Made by a program: the position numbers and the translations under genes. Source: Rhodococcus sp. 06-235-1A (GTDB lineage: Bacteria > Actinomycetota > Actinomycetes > Mycobacteriales > Mycobacteriaceae). Taken from it: a stretch of DNA of 64,000 nt. The notes beneath the pieces were generated by a model. The model searched no databases. It was given only the letters and a program-made list of their open reading frames with translations, and was not told where the DNA came from. The number at the start of each line of letters is the position of its first letter. Positions within the stretch are counted from its first letter, which is position 1. The stretch lies in assembly GCF_002258785.1 (NCBI RefSeq), contig NZ_NOYI01000008.1, forward strand, positions 1 through 64,000, given 5' to 3'. Positions 52,672 to 62,138 of the stretch are shown here, in pieces.

Positions 52672-53690
52672 GCCCAATCCGGCAGCGACGGGCGGTCGAT
52701 CCACGGGCGACCCTCGTGCTCGAGTGCTGCGATGTCGGCATCCACCATGATCTTCGCCAGTTCCGGGGTGTGCACCGTAGCCTTCCAGCCGAGCTTCTCC
52801 TCGGCCTTGCTGGCGTCACCGACGAGTGCGTCGACCTCGGTGGGTCGGAGATACCGCTCGTCGAACTTGACGTGCTCCTCCCAGTCCAGGCCGGCCCGCT
52901 CGAATGCAACGACCAGGAAGTCCTTTACCGAGAAGTTGCCGCCCGTCGCAAGAACGAAGTCGTCCGGCTCGTCGGCCTGCAGCATGCGCCACATGCCCTC
53001 GACATACTCGGGTGCGTAGCCCCAATCTCGGATGGCGTCCAGGTTGCCCATGTAGACGTTCTGCTCGAGCCCCGCCTTGATGCGGGCAACGGCACGCGTG
53101 ATCTTGCGAGTGACGAATGTTTCGCCGCGTCGCGGTGACTCGTGATTGAACAGGATGCCATTGACGGCGAAGATGCCGTACGCCTCGCGGTAGTTCTTCG
53201 TGACCCAGTAGGCGTAGACCTTCGCCGCGCCGTATGGGGAGCGTGGGTAGAAGGGAGTCTCTTCGTTCTGCGGCGGCGGAGTTGCCCCGAACATCTCGGA
53301 GCTCGACGCCTGGTAGAAGCGACACTGCAGGCCCGCCAAGCGCACTGCCTCCAGCAGTCGGATGGAACCGATGCCCGTGGTGTTGCCGGTGTGCTCCGGC
53401 TCGTCGAAGCTCACCCGCACATGCGACTGGGCACCCAGGTTGTAGACCTCATCCGGCTGGATCTCGGTGAGGAGGGTAACCAGACGAGCGCCGTCACTCA
53501 AGTCTCCGTAATGCAGGAAGAGCTTGGCGTCCGTGTCGTGCGGGTCCTGGTACAGGTGCTCGATGCGGGACGTGTTGAACGTCGACGACCGACGAATCAG
53601 GCCGTGCACCTCGTAACCCTTGTTGAGCAGCAACTCCGCAAGATATGAACCGTCCTGGCCGGTAATGCCGGTAATCAACGCGCGTTTCAT
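52668..53690 (-). CDS. gmd: GDP-mannose 4,6-dehydratase
   Basis: 340 residues from ATG 53690 (the frame extends upstream). [20 protein letters not shown] is the characteristic N-terminus with the NADP-binding glycine motif; the active site includes ASSSEMFG and SPYGAAK (YxxxK); [14 protein letters not shown] and [11 protein letters not shown] complete the family signature. It converts GDP-mannose to GDP-4-keto-6-deoxymannose, the substrate of the coupled fcl product. GDP-mannose must come from genes outside the window. Confidence 0.96.
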   Translation of the reverse strand: MKRALITGITGQDGSYLAELLLNKGYEVHGLIRRSSTFNTSRIEHLYQDPHDTDAKLFLHYGDLSDGARLVTLLTEIQPDEVYNLGAQSHVRVSFDEPEHTGNTTGIGSIRLLEAVRLAGLQCRFYQASSSEMFGATPPPQNEETPFYPRSPYGAAKVYAYWVTKNYREAYGIFAVNGILFNHESPRRGETFVTRKITRAVARIKAGLEQNVYMGNLDAIRDWGYAPEYVEGMWRMLQADEPDDFVLATGGNFSVKDFLVVAFERAGLDWEEHVKFDERYLRPTEVDALVGDASKAEEKLGWKATVHTPELAKIMVDADIAALEHEGRPWIDRPSLPDWA

Positions 53691-53810
53691 TGTTTCCACT
53701 CCTCTGAGACCAGTACTGATTCCTACTTGCAACGAGCTGAGCACAATTCAATCAGTTTTCGGTCTCTCGTCGAACTCGGAGAAGCCGGACGCCTGGGCCG
53801 AGCTGGCTTG

Positions 53811-55319
53811 TCAGTACGCCCCGTCGCTTCCGGCCACTGCGGTCAAGGTCTTCGCGATGATCAGCAGATCGCCCACCATCGACCAGTTCTCGACGTACGA
53901 AAGGTCGAGTCGCACAGTCTCTTCCCACGATAGGTCGGACCGTCCACTGACCTGCCACAGACCAGTGACTCCCGGCTTCACCAACAGTCGCCTACGAACC
54001 TCACCGTCGTAAGTCTCGACCTCACGGCGCAGCGGTGGCCTGGGCCCCACCACACTCATCTCACGCTTCAGAACGTTGATGAACTGTGGAAGCTCGTCGA
54101 GACTGAAGCGTCGCAGAAACCTCCCAACAGGCGTCACCCGCGGATCGTCACGCATCTTGAACAGAACCCCGCCGGCACCCTCGTTCTGATCGAGCAGTTG
54201 GGAAACCTGCTTGTCTGCGTCCGCAGTCATGCTGCGAAACTTGATCATCGAGAACGGCTTGCCGTCGATGCCCATCCGCTCGGAGTTGTAGAAGACGGGG
54301 CCGCGGCTTGTTGCCTTCACTGCGATGGCAACGGCCAACAGGATCGGCGAGATCAGCACCAGCACCAGCCCAGCGAATGTCAGATCGAAGGCGGTCTTGC
54401 TGAAGCGCGTCGCACCGTTGTATTGCGGCTTCTCGACATGGATCAGGGGGAAGCCTGCTACTGGCCGCATCACCAGGCGCGGGCCGGCAACATCGACAAC
54501 ACCGGGCGCGACAACCAGGTCGACGTCCTTCTTCTCCAGGTCCCAGATCATCTTGCGAATGCCCTTGTGACCGAGCTGTTCTGTCGCGGTCACAGCAACC
54601 GTGTCGGCACCGGATTCCTCGATCGCTCGGAGGACGTCGTGCTCGTCTCCCAACACTGGAATGTCGGTACCTTCGACATGCACCACACCGTCGCGCGGGG
54701 CCTCGTAACCCGGCATGCAAATACCGACAACGGCGTACCCCGACGAGGGAGATTTCTCGAAGGACTGTGCCATGGCGATCGCCGCCGCACGGCTGCCCAC
54801 GATCAGTACCGATGTTTTGTACTCGCCCATGCCGCGGAGTCGGGTGACGACCTTCCGCCAGATCCACCGACTCAGCAGTAGTGCCAGCAACCCGACAGGC
54901 AAAGCGATCGCAAGGTAGAGACGCGCGAACTCGATGCGGAACAGCAAGGAGGCAATCGCGATGACACCGAACAGGCGGAAGGTGGCCGAGACGATCCGAC
55001 GATATTCCTCGGCACCGTTACCGATCACCCGTGGTGAGCGCGTCCGGAAGATGGCAAGGAACGCGATCCAGACCCCGGCGAGGATCACGGACACGCCCGT
55101 GTACGTCATCGTCGAGAGCACGCCGGTGGTCTCGGCGTCACCGAATCGCACCACCTGCGCCAGAGCGACCGACGCAACTACTGCCACGACATCGGTGACG
55201 CGTAGTCGATCGATGTACTGGTCTTCCCACACGTGGCGTGAGGTCAGCTTGCGCAACGCCAACCCGGTTGGACGTGGAGATCCCCACAGAGAGCGCTGTG
55301 CAGCCCCGACAGATGCCAA
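53811..55319 (-). CDS. Polyprenyl-phosphate glycosylphosphotransferase (initiating sugar transferase)
   Basis: 502 residues from TTG 55319, which has AAGGAGGGG about 8 nt upstream; the frame is open to 55532, so a longer form is possible. Four or five N-terminal helices, a Rossmann-like middle domain ([20 protein letters not shown]), and the catalytic C-terminal domain from [12 protein letters not shown] through [29 protein letters not shown] and [15 protein letters not shown]. It transfers a sugar-1-phosphate to undecaprenyl phosphate to start the repeat unit. Closely similar to the paralogue at 57260. Lies 120 bp upstream of gmd. Confidence 0.92.
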   Translation of the reverse strand: MASVGAAQRSLWGSPRPTGLALRKLTSRHVWEDQYIDRLRVTDVVAVVASVALAQVVRFGDAETTGVLSTMTYTGVSVILAGVWIAFLAIFRTRSPRVIGNGAEEYRRIVSATFRLFGVIAIASLLFRIEFARLYLAIALPVGLLALLLSRWIWRKVVTRLRGMGEYKTSVLIVGSRAAAIAMAQSFEKSPSSGYAVVGICMPGYEAPRDGVVHVEGTDIPVLGDEHDVLRAIEESGADTVAVTATEQLGHKGIRKMIWDLEKKDVDLVVAPGVVDVAGPRLVMRPVAGFPLIHVEKPQYNGATRFSKTAFDLTFAGLVLVLISPILLAVAIAVKATSRGPVFYNSERMGIDGKPFSMIKFRSMTADADKQVSQLLDQNEGAGGVLFKMRDDPRVTPVGRFLRRFSLDELPQFINVLKREMSVVGPRPPLRREVETYDGEVRRRLLVKPGVTGLWQVSGRSDLSWEETVRLDLSYVENWSMVGDLLIIAKTLTAVAGSDGAY

Positions 55320-55812
55320 CGTGCTCCCCTCCTTTGCACTACGGCGCACACCGACGATGAACGCGCGAGTTCGGTTCGAACCAATCCGGAAAGCAACTGG
55401 TATCGAATTGAGATCGTCCCACGCCACTATCGAACGCACCATGCGAGCGGCGTAGATCACAAACAAATAACAGCAGGTAATCGGTCTACCACACCATCGC
55501 CGACTAGGCGATACGAGTGACTGGGAACCCACCGGGTGTAACCGCGCCGGGGCCGAAAAACGTTACATATGAACACGATCGACACAGCAATGTGAGGATT
55601 CACAGGTTACAGCGCCGTTTTTCGTGATATCGAAAGCGATACTTCTTCCAATAGCACGCTGAACAAACCACTACACCGCCTCATCAGGGGCGAAACAAGG
55701 ATTAGGCCGACATCGACGTTCGCAAGACGTCGAACAGCCGAAAAGCTGCACTAAAGGAATGAGCGCGATAATTCATTCCAACGAATGAATTATCAATCGG
55801 TGTCGGTGTTGA
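55320..55812. other. 0.49-kb AT-richer intergenic region with palindromes
   Basis: Upstream of the sugar transferase and downstream of ugd. It contains TGTGA-GGAT-TCACA (55591-55604; a CRP/GlxR-like pair but with 4 instead of 6 bp between arms), several TGTAAC words on the minus strand (TATGTAACG near 55563), and the long inverted repeat at 55767-55794. The frame open to 55532 has no good start signal, so I treat this as regulatory DNA. Confidence 0.5.
55767..55794. repeat. 11-bp perfect inverted repeat
   Basis: GATAATTCATT-ccaacg-AATGAATTATC: arms match perfectly around 6 bp and are strikingly AT-rich. It lies 18 bp after the ugd stop. Weak pairing and no U tract argue against a classical terminator; a protein-binding site is as likely. 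Confidence 0.6.
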
Positions 55813-57132
55813 TCAGGGACGACCTAGCCCGCGGTACTTCCACCCCGCCGCACGCCACTGCTCCGGATCCAGGCAGTTGCGCCCATCGATCAACGTCTTG
55901 CTGCGCACCGCACCCTCCAGGTCCCCCGGCAGGAGTGCCTTGAATTCCTTCCACTCCGTCAGCACCAACACCACATCAGCGCCCTCACACGCTTCCAGCG
56001 CGGAGTTGCTGTAGGTCAGAGTGGGAAACAGCGCCCGCGAGTTCTCCATCGCCTTGGGGTCGTAGACGTTGACCGCGGCACCCTGCAGCTGAATCTGCCC
56101 AGCCACATTCAGGGCCGGCGAATCGCGCACGTCGTCGGAATCGGGCTTGAAGGCCGCGCCGAGCACCGCGACCCGAGCACCGAGCAGAGACCCGCAGGCC
56201 TCGCGCGCCAGCTCGACCATGCGGGTGCGGCGTCGCATATTGATGTTGTCGACCTCACGCAGGAACGTCAGAGCCTGGTCGGCACCGAGTTCGCCGGCCC
56301 TGGCCATGAACGCCCGGATGTCCTTGGGCAGGCAGCCACCACCGAAGCCGATGCCCGCATTGAGGAATTTCCGCCCGATGCGCTCGTCGTGGCCGATGGC
56401 GTCGGCGAGCACGGTGACGTCTGCACCGGCCGCCTCACACACCTCGGCGATGGCATTGATGAACGAGATCTTGGTGGCCAGAAACGCGTTGGCGGATGCC
56501 TTCACCAGCTCGGCGGTAGCCAGGTCGGTGACCAAGAACGGGATCTTCTCGTCGAGCAGCTGCGCGTAGACCTCACGAGCGAGTTCCTCCGCGCGTCCGG
56601 GACGGGCTCGGTCGACACCGAGCACCAGGCGATCGGGATGGAGGGTGTCTTTGACGGCATAGCCCTCCCGGAGAAACTCTGGATTCCAGGCAACCTCGAC
56701 GTCGTCGCCTGCGGGAGCGAGCTCGCGTGCCATACGGCCCAAACGCTCGGCCGTCCCCACCGGAACTGTCGACTTGCCGAAGATGACGGCCGGCTTGGTC
56801 AACAACGGAGCCAGCGTCTCGATGACCGAGTCGACGAACTTCATGTCGGCCGCGTACTCCCCTTTCTTCTGGGGAGTCCCGACGCCGAGAAAGTGGACCT
56901 CAGCGAAGTCGGCGGCTTCCTGGTACGACGCGGTGAAACGCAGACGCCCGGCAGCGATGTTGCGCTGCAGCACCTCTTCGAGACCGGGTTCCCAGAACGG
57001 GACCTCGCCGGATTCGAGCTTGGCGAGCTTGGCCGGGTCCACATCGACACCGAGCACCTCGTGGCCGAGTTCGGCCATGCACGCGGCATGTGTGGCACCG
57101 AGATAGCCGGTACCGAAGACTGTGATTCGCAT
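55813..57132 (-). CDS. ugd: UDP-glucose 6-dehydrogenase
   Basis: 439 residues. NAD motif MRITVFGTGYLGATHAACMA, GTPQKKGEYAADM, FGKSTVPVGTAE, NPEFLREGYAVKD, and the catalytic cysteine in GIGFGGGCLPKDIRAF; the C-terminal domain has GAAFKPDSDDVRDSPAL. It oxidises UDP-glucose twice to UDP-glucuronate with two NAD+, providing glucuronic acid for an acidic polymer. It lies between two direct copies of the sugar transferase gene. High-GC codon use. Confidence 0.95.
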   Translation of the reverse strand: MRITVFGTGYLGATHAACMAELGHEVLGVDVDPAKLAKLESGEVPFWEPGLEEVLQRNIAAGRLRFTASYQEAADFAEVHFLGVGTPQKKGEYAADMKFVDSVIETLAPLLTKPAVIFGKSTVPVGTAERLGRMARELAPAGDDVEVAWNPEFLREGYAVKDTLHPDRLVLGVDRARPGRAEELAREVYAQLLDEKIPFLVTDLATAELVKASANAFLATKISFINAIAEVCEAAGADVTVLADAIGHDERIGRKFLNAGIGFGGGCLPKDIRAFMARAGELGADQALTFLREVDNINMRRRTRMVELAREACGSLLGARVAVLGAAFKPDSDDVRDSPALNVAGQIQLQGAAVNVYDPKAMENSRALFPTLTYSNSALEACEGADVVLVLTEWKEFKALLPGDLEGAVRSKTLIDGRNCLDPEQWRAAGWKYRGLGRP

Positions 57133-57210
57133 GCTGTCCGTTCCCCGTCGTCAGTACTGAAGTTCCCGTGAGTCAGCGTCTCACCCGCGAATAGTAAACA
57201 CACTTCGGCG

Positions 57211-57229
57211 GTCCTCGATACTCGAGGAC
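57211..57229. repeat. 8-bp perfect inverted repeat
   Basis: GTCCTCGA-tac-TCGAGGAC lies between the end of the sugar transferase gene (57260) and the start of ugd (57132) on the minus strand. It may be a weak terminator or an operator for ugd; no U tract follows. Confidence 0.45.
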
Positions 57230-57259
57230 AACCCTCACAGCACAGGCGACCCGAATGGG

Positions 57260-58753
57260 TCAGTACGCACCCTCACTCTCGAGCACGGCCACTGCTGTCT
57301 TGGCGATGATGAGCAGATCGCCTGTCATGGACCAGTTCTCGACATAGGAAAGATCGAGCCGCACGCTCTCTTCCCATGAGAGATCCGAACGGCCGCTCAC
57401 CTGCCACAGTCCCGTGATGCCCGGCTTGACCAGCAGGCGGCGCCGCACCTCACCGTCGTACGTTTCCACTTCGCTGCGCAGCGGCGGCCGCGGGCCCACG
57501 ACGCTCATTTCACGCCTGAGCACGTTGACGAATTGTGGGAGCTCATCGAGGCTGTACTTGCGCATCACCTTGCCCACCGAGGTGACTCGTGGGTCGTCAC
57601 GCATCTTGAACAGCACTCCGCCCGCTCCCTCGTTGAGGGCGGCCAGCTCATGGACGCGCTGATCTGCATCCTGGACCATGGTGCGGAATTTGACCATCTG
57701 GAAGGGCTTGCCATCCATGCCCACTCGCTCGGAGCTGTAGAAGATCGGGCCTTTGCTGGTGAGCTTGACGGTGACGGCCAGGGCGATCAAGATCGGCGCA
57801 ATCACCAGCAGAACGGAAGCGGCGAAGAGCACGTCGAAGGCGGTCTTTCCGAACCTTTTCGCCCCGTTGTATTGCGGCTTCTCGACATGAATGAGCGGAA
57901 AGTTTGCCACCGGCCGCATCACCAGACGTGGGCCCGCGACGTCCACCACACCGGGCGACACGACGAGGTCGACGTTCTTCTTCTCGAGGTCCCACACCAT
58001 CTTTCGCAGACCGTGATGGCCGATGTGTTCGGTTGCCGTCACCGCAACGGTATCTGCGCCGGAATACTCGATGGCTTCCGCAACGCTGTGCTCATCACCC
58101 AGCACGGGAATCTGGGTTCCGTCGACCGTGAACGAAGCATCGTGCCCAGGCTCGTAATCGGGCAAGCAAATTCCGACCACGCTGTACCCGGCCTCGGGAG
58201 AGCGCTCGAACGACCGAGCCATAGACAGCGCGGAGCTGCGGCTTCCGACGATGAGAACGGACGTCTGAAATTCACCGCGAGTTCGATTGCGTGCAACAAT
58301 CTTCCGCCAAATCCAGCGACTCAGCAGCAAACCGATCAGACCCGTCGGCAGCGCGATAGCGAGGTACAGGCGAGCGATCTCGAGCCGGAACAACAGGGAT
58401 ACGATCGCGACGGTACCGAACAGCCTGAACGCGGCCGACACCACGCGTCGATATTCCTCGGAGCCGTTGCCGATCACGCGCGGTGATCGAGTGCCGACGA
58501 TGGCAAGAAAGGTCAGCCACAGAATTGCGAGCCCGCCCGAGACGCCCACATACCCCGCAACGGACCATGGCTCACGAAAATCGACGTCGCCGAATCGAAT
58601 GACTTGCGCGACCGTGACGGCACCGAGGACCACGATCGTGTCGGTAACGCGAAGACCGTCCGTGTAGCGAGACTCCCATTCTCGACGCGACGTGAGCCGA
58701 CGTGAGCGCCGCCCTACTTCCGAACCGTGTGACCGCACATCACCGACTGGCAC
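57260..58753 (-). CDS. Polyprenyl-phosphate glycosylphosphotransferase, second copy
   Basis: 497 residues from GTG 58753, preceded by GGGGGAAG; the frame runs up to a TTG at 58861, so a longer start cannot be excluded. Same architecture as the enzyme at 53811: helices from [21 protein letters not shown], middle domain [20 protein letters not shown], catalytic domain [39 protein letters not shown] and [20 protein letters not shown]. The two proteins are near-identical over the last 250 residues, pointing to duplication. Ugd follows directly. Which sugar each uses cannot be read. Confidence 0.92.
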   Translation of the reverse strand: MPVGDVRSHGSEVGRRSRRLTSRREWESRYTDGLRVTDTIVVLGAVTVAQVIRFGDVDFREPWSVAGYVGVSGGLAILWLTFLAIVGTRSPRVIGNGSEEYRRVVSAAFRLFGTVAIVSLLFRLEIARLYLAIALPTGLIGLLLSRWIWRKIVARNRTRGEFQTSVLIVGSRSSALSMARSFERSPEAGYSVVGICLPDYEPGHDASFTVDGTQIPVLGDEHSVAEAIEYSGADTVAVTATEHIGHHGLRKMVWDLEKKNVDLVVSPGVVDVAGPRLVMRPVANFPLIHVEKPQYNGAKRFGKTAFDVLFAASVLLVIAPILIALAVTVKLTSKGPIFYSSERVGMDGKPFQMVKFRTMVQDADQRVHELAALNEGAGGVLFKMRDDPRVTSVGKVMRKYSLDELPQFVNVLRREMSVVGPRPPLRSEVETYDGEVRRRLLVKPGITGLWQVSGRSDLSWEESVRLDLSYVENWSMTGDLLIIAKTAVAVLESEGAY

Positions 58754-58926
58754 TACTTCCCCCTGACCTGACGCAAACCGACTGGTACCAGATGTAGAAC
58801 TGTTAAAACCAACGAAATATTTGTTGAGGGCTCGGAATCGAGCAACTGGACACGTTCTCAATTAGCTCTGTGTTGCCACCCAGAGTCAACGCTTGTCGGT
58901 CGAATGCATGACGCGAGTCCCCGCCT

Positions 58927-58951
58927 CGGGCAGGCGTAGTGCGCCTGCCCG
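58927..58951. repeat. 10-bp perfect inverted repeat
   Basis: CGGGCAGGCG-tagtg-CGCCTGCCCG in the divergent region between the sugar transferase (58753, minus) and the lipase-like gene (59000, plus). A strong hairpin without a T tract; operator or attenuator are both possible. Confidence 0.5.
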
Positions 58952-58999
58952 ACCTCGGTCGTCACGGCAATGCCCGGCACGCAGGCTAACCTTGCGCTT

Positions 59000-60202
59000 A
59001 TGTTGGCCTCGTCTGCGTGTCGCGTCGGAACCCTTGCCGTAGTCGGCATCCTGACGCTCGCTGGTTGCTCCCAGGAGACACCGCGCGCGGTGGCAGTTCT
59101 CGATACACCGCTTCCAGATATCGCCCAGTCGGTGCTCGATCAGCGTGGAACCATCGTGCAATCCACCCCGGTCGAAGGCCTAGATCCAGCTCTCGCGGAC
59201 AAGCTCGGTGAGGCGCGCACCGTCGTCTATCGTTCCGTCTCCGCGTACGACGGTCAGATGTCCGAGGTGGCGTCCACGGTCTACCGGCCGCGCGGAGAAG
59301 CGCCGGCCGGCGGCTGGCCCGTCATCTCGTACGGTCACCCCACCACCGGACTCGGTCAGGACTGCGGGCCGTCGCTCAGCCCGGATCTACGGGGCTACGC
59401 GCCCACCCTCGCTGCCATCGCCGAGGCCGGATTCGTGGTGACGATGACGGACTTCCAAGGGCTGGGCTGGCCGGGCGAGCACCCCTACCTCGAGCCGCGC
59501 ACCGCCGGATTCAACATGATCGACGCCGTGCGAGCAGTGCGTAACCAATACCCCGACACCTCCGACAAATGGATGGCCGTCGGCGGATCGCAGGGCGGCC
59601 AGGCATCATGGGCCGCAAACGAATACAGCGCAGACTACGGATCCGGTCTGAACCTCGTCGGTAGTGTGTCCACCTCGCCCGCAGCCGACATCACCGGCTT
59701 CGCCGAGGCCGCTCGAGACGAAACCTTGACCGGTGCACAAACCGCCTTCATGCCGTTGATCATCGACGGTTTGTCGGTGGTTCACCCCGATCTCGAGCAG
59801 AGCGACTACCTGCGGGGCGCAGCAGCAGGCGAGCTGACGGGCCTGACGTCGTGTGCACTCCCTGACACCGAGAAAGCGGCCCTGTCCACCCAACTCGACG
59901 CATCACAGGTGCAGCCGGAATCGGATGAGGCGACCGATCGGCTCACCGAGTGGCTCACCGAGGCCTCACTCCCCCAGCGACGAGCACCGGCACCGATGCT
60001 GGTGATCAACGGATCCGACGACGAATTGATCCTGCCCGCATGGGTTTCCAAGGCCGTCGACGCCGGATGCCGTATCGGCGACCGAATCGTGCACCGCGAG
60101 ATGGCCGGGCAAGGCCACGCCGACGCCGACGCAGGGGACGAGATGTACCAGTGGATGCTCGAGCGGTTCTCGGGCAATGATGCACCCAACGAGTGCCCCT
60201 GA
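59000..60202 (+). CDS. Secretory-lipase-family lipoprotein
   Basis: 400 residues from ATG 59000. The lipoprotein signal ends in LAGC with Cys23. The alpha/beta-hydrolase domain has PVISYGHPTTG near residue 118 (oxyanion region), nucleophile Ser197 in VGGSQGGQ, an Asp in VINGSDDELI and His in GQGHADAD, matching the LIP / secretory lipase family. It acts on esters outside the cell; lipid or O-acyl groups of the surface polymer are possible substrates. No Shine-Dalgarno; TAACCT 8 bp before the ATG suggests a very short leader. Confidence 0.85.
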   Translation: MLASSACRVGTLAVVGILTLAGCSQETPRAVAVLDTPLPDIAQSVLDQRGTIVQSTPVEGLDPALADKLGEARTVVYRSVSAYDGQMSEVASTVYRPRGEAPAGGWPVISYGHPTTGLGQDCGPSLSPDLRGYAPTLAAIAEAGFVVTMTDFQGLGWPGEHPYLEPRTAGFNMIDAVRAVRNQYPDTSDKWMAVGGSQGGQASWAANEYSADYGSGLNLVGSVSTSPAADITGFAEAARDETLTGAQTAFMPLIIDGLSVVHPDLEQSDYLRGAAAGELTGLTSCALPDTEKAALSTQLDASQVQPESDEATDRLTEWLTEASLPQRRAPAPMLVINGSDDELILPAWVSKAVDAGCRIGDRIVHREMAGQGHADADAGDEMYQWMLERFSGNDAPNECP

Positions 60203-60243
60203 TCGATGCGACGCTGACGGCGCTTGCCCCTACAGTGGATCGG

Positions 60244-60867
60244 GTGACCGACAAGACATCCCTCCTCACCTCCGCAGCGGCCGTCTGGGCATATCCACTC
60301 TGGAAGGCAGTTCACCGAGCAGGTGTGGCCGACGACATCGCAGCGGACGTGGCCAAATGGGCCGAATGTCTCGAAGTCGAGGCCATCAGCGCACTCGATC
60401 CCTACCGCCGATTCGCCTACATCGCCGGCGCGCTGCCCGAGTTCAGAACCCTTGTGCACTACCGCATCAGGCACATCGGGATGGTTCAACGGTTAGTACT
60501 GAAGAAGCTCTATCCGGGACTGTCCACCCTGACGCTCGAAGCAGGATCCATCGGCCCCGGACTGTTCATCCAACACGGCCTGGGCTCGATCATCACCGCA
60601 GAACACATCGGTAAGAACTGCTGGATCAATCAGCACGTCAGTCTCGGCTACACGGCCAAGGGCCGCCCGGTCATCGGCGACAACGTCCGCGTGGGAGCGG
60701 GTGCCGCGGTACTGGGCCCGATCACCATCGGCAACGACGTGACCATCGGCGCGAACGCCACGATTCTGCACGACGTGGCACCGGGAACCGTCATGGTGTC
60801 ACCGCCGGCCATGACTCTCGAACTCGCGAAGGCCACCCGTCGCGCTCAGTTGGAACCGCCGGCCTGA
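60244..60867 (+). CDS. Serine acetyltransferase-like beta-helix enzyme
   Basis: 207 residues from GTG 60244 (an earlier start at 60193 would overlap the lipase gene). The helical N-terminal half is shorter than in CysE, and the C-terminal left-handed beta-helix is VIGDNVRVGAGAAVLGPITI plus neighbours, with His in INQHVSLGY and the SPPAM end. It uses acetyl-CoA on a hydroxyl; given its place it may O-acetylate a polysaccharide precursor rather than serine. The end overlaps the convergent glycoside-hydrolase gene by 22 bp. Confidence 0.8.
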   Translation: MTDKTSLLTSAAAVWAYPLWKAVHRAGVADDIAADVAKWAECLEVEAISALDPYRRFAYIAGALPEFRTLVHYRIRHIGMVQRLVLKKLYPGLSTLTLEAGSIGPGLFIQHGLGSIITAEHIGKNCWINQHVSLGYTAKGRPVIGDNVRVGAGAAVLGPITIGNDVTIGANATILHDVAPGTVMVSPPAMTLELAKATRRAQLEPPA

Positions 60868-61961
60868 ATCACGGCATCGAGCGCGGGCTTGGGGCTGAAG
60901 TCCGACCTGACCAAACCAGCGTTGAGCTCATCCACCGGGTTGCCGGTGTCGTAGTCACGGAAGTCGAACAGGAAGATCCCGCCGCAGTAGGACAGGCTCC
61001 GCAGGTAGTCGATGCCGTCCACCAACAGCTCGGCCTGCTTGCCCTCGGAGACGCTCTCCGGTCCCGTGCCGGAGGCGGCCCCGAACTCGGTGAACCAGAT
61101 CTTCTTGCTTCGATCGCCGTTGACGATCATCGTCTCGCGAATCCGCGCGATCGCCGTGTTGGAGCTGTACGACTGCGCCGACGCCTTGCTGAGAGGATCC
61201 GGGGCGCTGTAGGGATGCATCGCGATCGCGTCGAAAAAGGGGCCCGCGCCGGCTGCGTACAGTTCTTCGATGAAACTGGCCGGGCTCAGATCCGTGTCGT
61301 TGTCGATGGTGGGCGACGTTCCTCCGGTCAACACCTCGATCGACGGATCGATACTTTTGATCTTTTCGTAGGACTGTTTCAACATCGGAACGTAAGTCCG
61401 TAAATCCACACCGGGTCCGAACGTTGCACCGGTATTGGGCTCATTCCAAATTTCCCACGTCCGAATTCGGTCTTTGTAGCGGTTTGCTGCGAATTTTGCA
61501 AACTCGGAGAACTTTTGTGGATCGGACGGCTTCGGATGCATGACATTTCTGTTGGCCGGGTCGACGTCCCACCACGGTGCCCACGTCGCAACACCCAGGA
61601 TGTCGAGACCGGCATCGGAGAACGCCTCGACCTGTGCGTCGGTGGACGCCCAATCGTAAACACCGGGATACGGTTCGATGACGGGCCAGTGAATTGTCAG
61701 TCTTACTGCGCCGAATCCGTACTGCGATATCAGCGAACTCTGTTTCGTCAGCAGGTCTTTCGAGTCCGACGCAGTCACCGCAGTCACGCCGAGATGTCCG
61801 ACCGACGGCTGACATCCGTCGGCCGTCGCAGCTGCCGTCGGACTGGATTCCACCTGTTCGTCGGCCGCGTGATCGGCCGACGAACAGGCAGTCAACAGCA
61901 GCGACGTCAACCCGATCGATGCCATCAATGTTCGGCACCGTCGGCGTCTTACGTCCTGCAT
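60846..61961 (-). CDS. Glycoside-hydrolase (GH5/GH39-like) lipoprotein
   Basis: 371 residues. Signal peptide with lipobox LTAC (Cys26) and an acidic/Ala linker. TIM-barrel glycosidase features: GFGAVRLTIHWPVIEPYPGV, acid/base Glu174 in WEIWNEPN, FFDAIAMHPYSAP and nucleophile Glu292 in IWFTEFGAASG. It cleaves beta-glycosidic bonds outside the membrane and may trim or release the polymer of the same locus. An alternative ATG at residue 13 would keep the signal. It lies in front of the third sugar transferase, on the opposite strand. Confidence 0.85.
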   Translation of the reverse strand: MQDVRRRRCRTLMASIGLTSLLLTACSSADHAADEQVESSPTAAATADGCQPSVGHLGVTAVTASDSKDLLTKQSSLISQYGFGAVRLTIHWPVIEPYPGVYDWASTDAQVEAFSDAGLDILGVATWAPWWDVDPANRNVMHPKPSDPQKFSEFAKFAANRYKDRIRTWEIWNEPNTGATFGPGVDLRTYVPMLKQSYEKIKSIDPSIEVLTGGTSPTIDNDTDLSPASFIEELYAAGAGPFFDAIAMHPYSAPDPLSKASAQSYSSNTAIARIRETMIVNGDRSKKIWFTEFGAASGTGPESVSEGKQAELLVDGIDYLRSLSYCGGIFLFDFRDYDTGNPVDELNAGLVRSDFSPKPALDAVIQAGGSN

Positions 61962-62138
61962 TCAGTCGTCCTACCCATCTTTCGGTGATACCTGACACAA
62001 ATCACGTGTGCCCGGTAACACTTTCGCGCCCCACTGCGAATACTTAGCAGCGCTCGGGGAATCACATTCGGTCAGCTCTAACCAGTTCGTAGTAAAGCTC
62101 AGTCTGTTTCGTAGCACCGCCAGACACGGAGATCGCAC

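Noticed and set aside
58976..58994. Possible second iron box before the lipase-like gene
   Set aside because: AGGCTAACCT matches the right half of the consensus but the left half does not match, so it is only a half-site and could be a -10 region.
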